The notes beneath the pieces are model-generated. The model ran no database searches, was not told the origin of the DNA, and was given only the letters and a program-made list of their open reading frames with translations. Shown in pieces: positions 1-5,816 of a stretch of DNA of 64,000 bases. Position numbers and translations under genes: made by a program. Numbering within the stretch: position 1 is the first letter of the stretch; each line of letters opens with the position of its first letter. The stretch comes from CAVQGZ01 sp963714455 (GTDB taxonomy: Bacteria; Actinomycetota; Actinomycetes; Jiangellales; Jiangellaceae): positions 62,001 to 126,000 of the forward strand of contig CAVQON010000019.1 in assembly GCA_963714455.1 (NCBI GenBank). The letters are read 5' to 3'.

Positions 1-805
1 AGCGCACCGCGACAGCGTCGCGCGTCGGCTGGTCGGCCGTCTCGGCGACGCGTGCCAGCGGCATCCCGTCCATCCAGTCGCTGACCAGAACACGTGGCCG
101 GGCGAGCACCACGTGCGGCACGACCACCTCGTCGTCCTCGGTGTAGGCGGCGGCGAAGCGCTGCTGCACCCGGCCCTCGTGGACGTAGTCGAGCTCGTCG
201 AGCAGTCGCACCCGCATCTCGGCCACGAGCGGCGGCAGCGCGATGCGTGGAGCCAGCCGCGCGACGGCCCCCGACGCGATCGCGAGTGCGCGCACGTCGG
301 CGGCGAGCGCCTCGGCGACGCCCGGGTACTGGATCTTGACCGCTACCTCGCGGCCCTGCGGAGTGCTCGCTCGATGCACCTGGCCCAGCGACGCCGCCGC
401 AGCCGCGGCCGGGTCGAGGCCGGGCAGCAGGTCGCGCCACGCAGGGCCGAGCTCGTCGACCAGCACCGGCTCGACCTGCTCGAAGGGCAGTGCCGGCACG
501 TCCTGCTGCAGCCCGGTCAGGGTCTCGCGCCACGTCCGCTCCGGGTCTTGCGGGAAGAGCATCTCGACGGTGGAGAGAAGCTGACCGGCCTTGAGGGCGC
601 CGCCCTTCATCTCGCCGAGCGTCCGCCGGGTGCGGGCGGCTGCGCCCTGGCGCAGCTCGCGGCGGACGACGTCGGGGTCGTGGCCCGCTGCTCGACGCAC
701 GGCGCCGCGGGCGCTGTCGACGATGGCCCAGGCCGGCAGGCTCAGCAGACGCACCGTCCGCACGGGGGAGTGGGGGGAGAGCCTGGTGCGTCCTGCCGAT
801 GGCAC
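1..805 (-). CDS. ABC1/AarF/UbiB-family atypical kinase (partial, C-terminus off the left edge)
   Basis: The minus-strand reading contains the ABC1 kinase signatures in order: the KxGQ-type motif as LKAGQLLS, the AAASLGQVHRA loop that replaces a normal glycine-rich loop, AVKIQYPG with the invariant lysine, and further on RVLVSDWMDG, which matches the conserved VLVxEWVDG segment. ABC1 proteins are protein-kinase-like ATPases; in bacteria such as E. coli UbiB they support quinone or lipid metabolism, but the role of actinobacterial members is not settled. No ATG is available. A GTG at 805 lies 10 bases downstream of the rpf stop, so the gene may be read through from rpf. No good ribosome binding site is visible, so the start is uncertain. 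The end of the gene lies outside the window. Confidence 0.85.
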   Translation of the reverse strand, partial: MPSAGRTRLSPHSPVRTVRLLSLPAWAIVDSARGAVRRAAGHDPDVVRRELRQGAAARTRRTLGEMKGGALKAGQLLSTVEMLFPQDPERTWRETLTGLQQDVPALPFEQVEPVLVDELGPAWRDLLPGLDPAAAAAASLGQVHRASTPQGREVAVKIQYPGVAEALAADVRALAIASGAVARLAPRIALPPLVAEMRVRLLDELDYVHEGRVQQRFAAAYTEDDEVVVPHVVLARPRVLVSDWMDGMPLARVAETADQPTRDAVAVR

Positions 806-815
806 GTCGGCGAGG

Positions 816-1796
816 CTACTGGAGGACGACCGTCGCGCTTCGGCCGACGGCGTGCGCACGCGAGGGCAGTGACACGGCGCGGAAGGTTCCGGCCTCGTTC
901 ACCCGGAAGGCGACGTTGCCGCGCGGACCGGTGCGACGGGAGTCCACCTTGACCCAACGGTTTCCGACGCGCTGCTGAAGAGCGACGCGGTGCCCTGCCC
1001 AAGCGGGCGTCACGCTGGCCCGCACCCGCGTCGACGCCGAGGCGGTCGCCACGCCGGACGTGGTCGACGGCACCGCCACCGACACGACCGTTCGCACGCG
1101 CACCGTCCGAGCCCCGGAACGCTTGGGGGCGTGCTTCGTGGTTCCGGAGAACGTGGCCCACACCTTGGTGGTGCGCTTCGCTGAGCCGGTGGTGTGCGCG
1201 ACGACGCCACGCGCGTCCGTCTTGTAGGTGCGGCACGACGTCGATCCACCGACGGGACGCTGGCAGACCTTGAGGTTCTTGCGCGCCAGCGGCTTGCCGC
1301 TGCGCTCGGTCAGGCGAAAGCCCGAGGTGACCGACGAGCGCAGCGGTACGACGACCTTGCGCTGCTTGGTCACCTTGACCGGCGTGCGCCGGTCGGCGCC
1401 GCGCGAGGCGGCAGCACCGCCCCGCAGGCTGGCGGGCGTGCCGGCTGCCTGCGCAGAACCGAGCCCCAGCTTGCGCGAGCAGGCCGGCCAGGCGCCCCAG
1501 CCCTGGATGTCCAGGAGCCGTTCGGCGGCCGCCACCTGCTGGGCACGCGTGGCCAGGTCGGGCCGCGGTGCGTAGCGGTTGCCGCCGACCGCGTTCCAGC
1601 TGCCGAGGGAGAACTGCACCCCGCCGTAGTACCCGTTGCCCGTGTTGATCTTCCAGTTGCCGCCCGACTCGCACTGGGCGAGGCGGTTCCAGGTGGTGTC
1701 GGACGCCGCGTGCGCAGGTGCTGTCAGCCCGAGGGCTCCGAGGGTCACCGCAGCGACGCCCACCACCAACGCACGCACGCTGAAGCGTGCACGCAT
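816..1796 (-). CDS. Resuscitation-promoting factor-like secreted transglycosylase
   Basis: The protein has 326 residues. Residues 1-31 form a Sec signal peptide: Arg-rich start, hydrophobic core, cleavage after AHA. An Rpf catalytic domain follows directly (about 33-110). It shows WNRLAQCESGGNW with the catalytic Glu in CESGG, then GYYGGVQFSLGSWNAVGG and AAERLLDIQGWGAWPACS, the hallmark blocks of the lysozyme-like Rpf fold. Rpf proteins cut peptidoglycan glycan strands and promote growth of resting cells. The remaining 200 residues are basic and Val/Ser/Thr-rich with beta-like repeats, probably a wall-binding module; I do not recognise a named domain there. The start is fixed by the signal peptide. 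Expression is probably controlled by the c-di-AMP riboswitch just upstream. Confidence 0.93.
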   Translation of the reverse strand: MRARFSVRALVVGVAAVTLGALGLTAPAHAASDTTWNRLAQCESGGNWKINTGNGYYGGVQFSLGSWNAVGGNRYAPRPDLATRAQQVAAAERLLDIQGWGAWPACSRKLGLGSAQAAGTPASLRGGAAASRGADRRTPVKVTKQRKVVVPLRSSVTSGFRLTERSGKPLARKNLKVCQRPVGGSTSCRTYKTDARGVVAHTTGSAKRTTKVWATFSGTTKHAPKRSGARTVRVRTVVSVAVPSTTSGVATASASTRVRASVTPAWAGHRVALQQRVGNRWVKVDSRRTGPRGNVAFRVNEAGTFRAVSLPSRAHAVGRSATVVLQ

Positions 1797-1805
1797 GTGT
1801 TCTCC

Positions 1806-1963
1806 CGTAACGCCTCCGAGGTGAGCTGTCGGGTTCGGAGCGGGAGTGCCCCGGCCAGGTCTGGCTTCACCCCTGACGAGCCAGGCTCGTCGTGGTTCCC
1901 CCGGCGTCTGTCCGTGTGTGCTGAGGGGCCGTCCGGGCCGACAGACGTTCGGCGAAGCCCGGG
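1806..1963 (-). promoter_or_regulatory. ydaO-yuaA type c-di-AMP riboswitch upstream of rpf
   Basis: On the minus strand the leader of rpf carries the conserved blocks of the actinobacterial ydaO class in the right order. A GGGGGAACC-like block comes first, then GGGGTGAA (complement of 1866-1873), then the 3' block CCGAACCCGACAGCT (complement of 1824-1838) followed by CACCTCGGAGGCG. The element ends a few bases before the ATG of rpf. Riboswitches of this class bind c-di-AMP and are known in front of rpf and other wall-hydrolase genes in Actinobacteria, where ligand binding lowers expression. Outer boundaries are approximate. Confidence 0.85.
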
Positions 1964-2162
1964 AGGTCGCGCGGTTGCGCTGAACGACGTTACCAATTCG
2001 TGACGTTACGAATCAAGTTCGCTCGAGCGAGGCTCGGTGTCGCGCCGGCAGGGTCTGCTCGGAGTCACCCGGCCTCGTCGCGGTGCGGTTCGGGTCGCTG
2101 TGGCGACTCGGATGCCGCCTTGATCCGCATGAAGGGCGGGGCAGAGGTCGGCCGTCTCGTTG
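1964..2162. other. Intergenic region upstream of the rpf leader
   Basis: This stretch of about 200 bases lies between the riboswitch and the stop of the small membrane protein gene. It should hold the promoter of the rpf transcript. I see AT-richer sequence around 1984-2012 (TTACCAATTCGTGACGTTAC, with the ACGTTAC/CGTTACC repeat) that may be part of it. No ORF, tRNA or convincing terminator hairpin was recognised. Confidence 0.4.
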
Positions 2163-2345
2163 CTAGCCGGCCAATGCTGCGAACGCCTCGTACACCATGA
2201 AGGCGGGCCAGACGAGGCCCTGCAGGACAGCGAGCACGTACTCCCAGAACGTGTCCGCCTGCTGCCAGAAGAAGACCCAAGCCCCGAAGATGCCCAGTCC
2301 GTACAGGGCTCCGCCGCCGGCGGCGCCTGCATTGCTGTCAGCCAT
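2163..2345 (-). CDS. Small conserved actinobacterial membrane protein (60 aa)
   Basis: The start is ATG at 2345, preceded on the minus strand by GAGAGGA at good spacing. The 60-residue product begins MADSNAGAAGGGALYGLG and contains two hydrophobic stretches: LYGLGIFGAWVFFW and an amphipathic-to-hydrophobic segment WEYVLAVLQGLVWPAFMVYEAF. Short proteins of this shape (GGxLYGLGxFGAWVYFW..GLVWPAFVVY) are widespread in Actinobacteria but have no assigned function. It is divergently transcribed from the DGGA-repeat operon, so the two share the intergenic region 2346-2484. Whether it belongs to the same system is an open question. Confidence 0.75.
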   Translation of the reverse strand: MADSNAGAAGGGALYGLGIFGAWVFFWQQADTFWEYVLAVLQGLVWPAFMVYEAFAALAG

Positions 2346-2484
2346 GACGACTCCTCTCGTCCTCGCCAGTCTCGGCCGTTTGTTGGCGCTGCACAACCAG
2401 ACCTCGACATCGGTGGCGGCGGGGTTCAGCGGTCGGCAGACTGGCCCCGCACCACCGACGGTGCTCCGTGACGAGAGGAACGAC

Positions 2485-2715
2485 ATGACCGACGACGACA
2501 TGACCATGGACGAGATGGCGCACGGTCCGCAGGACGGTGGCGCGGATGGCGGCGCGGACGGCGGTGCCGATGGCGGCGCGGACGGCGGTGCCGATGGTGG
2601 CGCGGACGGCGGTGCCGATGGTGGCGCGGACGGCGGCGCGGACGGCGGTGCCGACGGGGGTGCGGACGGTGGCGCTGACGGCGGGGCTGACGGCGGGGCC
2701 GACAGCGGAGCGTGA
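2485..2715 (+). CDS. Asp-Gly-Gly-Ala tandem-repeat small protein (candidate modified peptide)
   Basis: The start is ATG at 2485, with GAGAGGA about 6 bases upstream. The 76-residue product has a 16-residue Met/Asp-rich head (MTDDDMTMDEMAHGPQ) followed by 14 exact DGGA tetrapeptides and one closing DSGA. Codons inside the repeat differ freely at third positions (GAC/GAT, GGC/GGT/GGG, GCG/GCC/GCT) while the peptide stays constant, so the protein sequence is under selection. There is no signal peptide, Cys, aromatic or hydrophobic core, so it is probably unfolded and strongly acidic, able to bind metal or to serve as a repetitive substrate. Its TGA overlaps the GTG of the oxygenase gene, so the two are translationally coupled. 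I know of no family with this composition; a RiPP-like precursor is an inference. Confidence 0.8.
   Translation: MTDDDMTMDEMAHGPQDGGADGGADGGADGGADGGADGGADGGADGGADGGADGGADGGADGGADGGADGGADSGA
2533..2712 (+). repeat. 15 tandem 12-bp units encoding DGGA/DSGA
   Basis: Fifteen in-frame 12-base units run without interruption; the last (2701-2712) encodes DSGA. Units are near-identical but differ in third codon positions. A tract of this kind can gain or lose units by replication slippage without leaving frame, so unit number may vary between strains. Confidence 0.95.
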
Positions 2716-3941
2716 GCCTCGACCAGCTCTGCTCGGCACCTGCTGACGTCTTCGCCGACAAGGTCTGGGGCCACCGGGCCTGGCTCTCCCGCGCCGACGA
2801 CCTGCCTGGTGACGTGGCGGAGTGGTTCTCCGTCGACGCCGCAGACGAGCTGCTGAGCCGACGCGGTCTGCGTACACCGTTCGTACGGCTGGCGAAGGGC
2901 GGCCGCATCGTCGCGCCGAGCCGCTACACCGGGTCCGGGGGAGTAGGGGCGACAATCGCAGACCAGGTGATGGACGACGCGGTGCTGCGGCTGTTCGCAG
3001 ACGGCACCACTGTCGTTCTGCAGGGCGTGCACCGCACCTGGGCACCGGTCGGCCGGCTGGCCGCGGGGCTGTCGGCCGACCTCGGGCACCCCGTGCAGGT
3101 CAACGCCTACATCACGCCGCCGCAGTCACAGGGCTTTGCCTCGCACTACGACACCCACGACGTGTTCGTGCTGCAGGTCGCCGGCCGCAAGCAGTGGCGG
3201 GTGCACGACCCCGTGTGCGACGCGCCCATGCCGGAGGAGCCCTGGGACCAGGTGGCCGACGCCGTGGCGGCCCGTGCGGCCGAGCCGCCGGTGATCGAGG
3301 AGGTGCTCGATCCGGGGGACTGCCTCTACCTGCCGCGCGGCTTCTTGCACTCGGCTACGGCACTCGGGGGCACGAGCATCCACCTGACGTTCGGCGTGCA
3401 CGCCGTCGTCGAGCGCGACGTGGTGAACGCCGTGCTGGCGGCGGTACGCGACTCGGGTTGGCGCTCGTCGATGCCAGTGGGCTGGGATCCGACGGCGGAG
3501 TCAGGGGTCGCCGAGATCGAGTCGGTCGTGGCCGGGGTCGTCGACGCCCTACGCGGGCTTGACCCGACCGCCGTCGCGGCGGTGCTTCATGACGAGCGGA
3601 GCGCCCGTCAACGACCCGAACCCCTGTCGCCCCTGGCGCAGGCAGACGCCGCCGCCCACGTGGCCGCGCACGACGTCGTCCGGCTTCGCGACCACCTCGG
3701 TGCGAGGATCGACCGCGGCCCGGAGTCAGGCACCGACCACCTGGTGCTGAACGGGCGTCGACGCGTGGCCATCGAGGCGGGGGAGAGGTCCGCTCTCGAC
3801 GTCCTGCTGGCCGGCGAGCCGGTGAGCGTCGCCGCGCTGCCGTTGCCCGGCGCGGCCGAGGCGGTCGCGTTGGCTCAGCGGCTGCTACGTGCGGGCGTGC
3901 TCGTCGTGCACCACGCGGCCGACTCGCCGTCACCGCGGTGA
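2712..3941 (+). CDS. JmjC/cupin-4 family Fe(II)/2-oxoglutarate oxygenase
   Basis: A 409-residue protein of the cupin-4 (JmjC-like, PF08007 type) family, whose characterised members (E. coli YcfD/RoxA, human MINA53 and NO66) hydroxylate Arg or His residues of ribosomal proteins. The double-stranded beta-helix core lies at about 95-230. The iron site is visible as H145-x-D147 in FASHYDTHDVF, with a distal His213 in YLPRGFLHSA, preceded by the typical DPGDCLYLPRG turn. The C-terminal 170 residues resemble the dimerisation and winged-helix parts of the family. The GTG start at 2712 overlaps the stop of the DGGA-repeat gene by four bases, so the repeat protein is the most likely substrate (for example Asp hydroxylation); that is inference. 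The stop overlaps the start of the Fe-S protein gene. Confidence 0.88.
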   Translation: MSLDQLCSAPADVFADKVWGHRAWLSRADDLPGDVAEWFSVDAADELLSRRGLRTPFVRLAKGGRIVAPSRYTGSGGVGATIADQVMDDAVLRLFADGTTVVLQGVHRTWAPVGRLAAGLSADLGHPVQVNAYITPPQSQGFASHYDTHDVFVLQVAGRKQWRVHDPVCDAPMPEEPWDQVADAVAARAAEPPVIEEVLDPGDCLYLPRGFLHSATALGGTSIHLTFGVHAVVERDVVNAVLAAVRDSGWRSSMPVGWDPTAESGVAEIESVVAGVVDALRGLDPTAVAAVLHDERSARQRPEPLSPLAQADAAAHVAAHDVVRLRDHLGARIDRGPESGTDHLVLNGRRRVAIEAGERSALDVLLAGEPVSVAALPLPGAAEAVALAQRLLRAGVLVVHHAADSPSPR

Positions 3942-4825
3942 CCCGGTGCTCGATCGCCGCGGACGCCCGCGGCGACAGCATGGTCGCGACCGCTCCGCCG
4001 GCGCAGCGCTGGCTGCTCATCGAGCACGAGGGTGCATGGCCCGTCAACGCTATCGACGTGTTCGACCGACCGGTCGCCCGGGCGCTGGCCGCGCGCGCGA
4101 ACGCGATGCATGCGCGCATCTCGCTGATCCGCCGCCCGGGTCGCCATCCGCGTGAGCAGGCTCCGCTGCGCTGGGCGCTCGCCGACACCCGTCCCGGTCG
4201 GGAGGGCATCCGGTGGGGCGTGGTCGACGGCCATGACGAGCTCGTGGACCTCGACTGGGACGTGACGCCCGGCGAGGGTGAGCCGGTGGCGATCGTGTGC
4301 GCCCACAGCCGCCACGACGTCTGCTGCGCGTTGCGCGGTCGACCGGTCGCCGCCGCGATGAGCCACCGCTGGCCCGGCCGCGTGTGGGAGTGCTCGCACC
4401 TCGGCGGGGACCGTTTCGCCGCCACGATGGTGCTGCTGCCGCACGCGCTCTGCTACGGCCGGGTGACCGACGAGGTCGGTGGGCAGATCCTCACGGCCTT
4501 CGAGGCGGGCCGGCTCGTGCCCGAGAACCTGCGGGGACGGTCGTTCTTCACCCGCCGCGAGCAGGCCGCCCAGGCCCTGGCGCGAGCGGCTGGCTTCGGC
4601 AGTGACGGCGTCGGTGACCTGGCTCCTCGACGCAGCCTGATGCTGGGGGAGGACGTCGCGCAGGTCGTGCTCAGCCACGATGACGGTCAGGAGGTCGTCG
4701 TGACGCTGCGTGAACGCACCGTCCATCTCGGGACGCCGGCGACGTGTCGCTCGACCGTCGAGGCGCTCGCCTACGAGTACGACCTCGTGTCCGTGGATTC
4801 GTTGGCGGATGCGGCCCGAGGCTAG
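3938..4825 (+). CDS. Sucrase/ferredoxin-like (thioredoxin-fold 2Fe-2S) protein
   Basis: The 295-residue product has the family's typical opening (CSIAADARGDSMVATAPPAQ, then RWLLIEHEGAW) and its Cys cluster: C121-AHSRHDV-C129-C130, then WECSHLGGDRFAAT with C152 and H154, the ligand set of a thioredoxin-like [2Fe-2S] ferredoxin. A small C-terminal domain follows. Family members are presumed electron carriers; the name comes from early annotation, not from sucrase activity. It overlaps the oxygenase gene by four bases (GTGA), the third link of one coupled operon, so it could reduce the Fe centre of the oxygenase or act on its product. That role is inferred. The start is supported by the coupling and by the family N-terminus. 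Confidence 0.88.
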   Translation: MTRCSIAADARGDSMVATAPPAQRWLLIEHEGAWPVNAIDVFDRPVARALAARANAMHARISLIRRPGRHPREQAPLRWALADTRPGREGIRWGVVDGHDELVDLDWDVTPGEGEPVAIVCAHSRHDVCCALRGRPVAAAMSHRWPGRVWECSHLGGDRFAATMVLLPHALCYGRVTDEVGGQILTAFEAGRLVPENLRGRSFFTRREQAAQALARAAGFGSDGVGDLAPRRSLMLGEDVAQVVLSHDDGQEVVVTLRERTVHLGTPATCRSTVEALAYEYDLVSVDSLADAARG

Positions 4826-4931
4826 AGAGATTCCCGAACCGGCGGTCGCGGACGCCGGCGGATGTGGCTCGACCCGCTGGGTTGGGACGAAACCGGCCAG
4901 AAGGAGCGCAGGCCCGGCGGGGAACAGGGTG

Positions 4932-4959
4932 ACTTGTCATAATGCTGCTTATCGGACAA
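4932..4959. other. 28-bp dif-like / palindromic site
   Basis: The stretch ACTTGTCATAA-TGCTGC-TTATCGGACAA has the 11-6-11 layout and the inner ATAA-N6-TTAT core of XerC/XerD (dif-type) recombination sites. Its outer arms also form an imperfect inverted repeat (TTGTC/GACAA). It sits in the 183-base gap between the Fe-S protein gene and vapC. The right arm differs from the common TTATGTTAA form. A regulator-binding palindrome is the main alternative. Confidence 0.3.
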
Positions 4960-5008
4960 CAGCAAGCGTCAGGCAACCAGGGTCAGGTGACGACCCGGTG
5001 CCTTGGGT

Positions 5009-5422
5009 TCACGCGGACTTGTCGCTCACGGGGGCGACGAGGAAGCAGTGTGCAGGGAGTCTCTCGGCAAGTGCCTGGTCGAAGGTCGCAAGGTGCCCCG
5101 ACGAGGCGCCGGCCATCGCGGCCAGGTAGGTGTCGGTGACCTGGCGATGTCCACGAACGCTGGTGCCGTCGATCCTGGCGTACGAGAGCGAGTCGGGCCA
5201 GAAGGCGTGTCGCTCGTGCGTTTGCACGCCGGCGAGGATCGATGAAGCGGTGGCGAAGGATTCCCCCATCCGCACCAGGAACCGAACCAGGGCACCTTCG
5301 ACCACTGGGCACGTGGCGAACTCGTCGACGGTCGCCAGCCACTCAGACGCCGTCTCATGGTGCTCGTGCTCCGCGACCGTCAACGCGATCAGCACGTTGG
5401 CGTCGAGAAGGTAGGTGGTCAC
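5009..5422 (-). CDS. vapC: VapC-type PIN-domain toxin ribonuclease
   Basis: A 137-residue PIN domain. It opens with TYLLDANVLIAL, giving the first catalytic Asp (D7). The other expected acidic residues are present: E42 in VVEGAL, D97 in VTDTYL and D115 in LATFDQAL. These form the Mg-binding quartet of VapC RNases, which cut tRNA or rRNA when not held by VapB. The GTG start at 5422 overlaps the antitoxin TGA by four bases (GTGA), so toxin translation depends on antitoxin translation. The length is typical of the family and no residues are missing, so the toxin should be active. Confidence 0.92.
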   Translation of the reverse strand: MTTYLLDANVLIALTVAEHEHHETASEWLATVDEFATCPVVEGALVRFLVRMGESFATASSILAGVQTHERHAFWPDSLSYARIDGTSVRGHRQVTDTYLAAMAGASSGHLATFDQALAERLPAHCFLVAPVSDKSA

Positions 5423-5649
5423 TCGTCGTCCAGGGCGTCCGCGACCTCCCGGGTGGTGATTCGCCGCCCCAGAGTCAGCACGGGCAAGCCAGACCGGCTG
5501 TCCGTGCGCAGGGACACCGGTTCGTCGAGCTGTGCGAGGCCGCGGATCGTGAGCTCGGCGAGCACGCTGGACAGCGACGCTCCCCTGCGCTCGGCGATCT
5601 CCCGGGCTTGCCGATGCACGGCGGGTGGCAGGTCAACGGTTGTCCGCAT
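5419..5649 (-). CDS. vapB: VapB-type ribbon-helix-helix antitoxin
   Basis: The start is ATG at 5649, just behind an operator-like palindrome. The product has 76 residues. The N-terminal beta strand and two helices (MRTTVDLPPAVHRQAREIAE, then RGASLSSVLAELTIRGLA) match the ribbon-helix-helix fold of CopG/VapB repressors. The C-terminal tail ending EVADALDDE would wrap the toxin. The longer upstream reading (to 5850) has no family support and crosses the operator. With vapC it forms a type II toxin-antitoxin operon, normally repressed by the VapBC complex. Confidence 0.9.
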   Translation of the reverse strand: MRTTVDLPPAVHRQAREIAERRGASLSSVLAELTIRGLAQLDEPVSLRTDSRSGLPVLTLGRRITTREVADALDDE

Positions 5650-5654
5650 GTGAC

Positions 5655-5684
5655 GCATCATAGGTGATGCAACACATGATGCAA
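5655..5684 (-). promoter_or_regulatory. Palindromic vapBC operator
   Basis: GCATCA (5655-5660), spacer TAGG, TGATGC (5665-5670) is a perfect inverted repeat. TGATGCAA is then repeated directly at 5665-5672 and 5677-5684. It lies 6-35 bases upstream of the vapB ATG, where VapBC complexes bind to repress their own operon. Confidence 0.6.
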
Positions 5685-5816
5685 CCGGGGTGGTCCCAGC
5701 CGTGGCGCGTGGGTAAGGGCAAGAGATCGAGCCCTGTGTCAGGTCGGTCGCGGACGGTGGCTCCGGGAACAGAATGAGTGTCCTGACCACTCCCCTGTCT
5801 GCCAAGATCACGCCCC

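Noticed and set aside
113..952. Plus-strand open frame of 279 codons at the left edge
   Set aside because: It lies opposite the ABC1 kinase and rpf genes, which have clear family motifs; the frame is open only because of high GC.
2197..2715. Long plus-strand frame upstream of the DGGA repeat (172 codons)
   Set aside because: The upstream part covers the small membrane protein gene on the other strand; the ATG at 2485 has the ribosome binding site and the natural head of the peptide.
2537..2746. Alternate-frame repeat protein (MAARTAVP type) inside the DGGA tract
   Set aside because: A tandem repeat of 12 bases is open in several frames. Only the DGGA frame keeps amino acids constant with third-position variation and has a ribosome binding site.
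2426..2908. Minus-strand Pro/Arg-rich or PPSA repeat frames opposite the DGGA tract
   Set aside because: By-products of the repeat; no start signal and overlap with the oxygenase gene.
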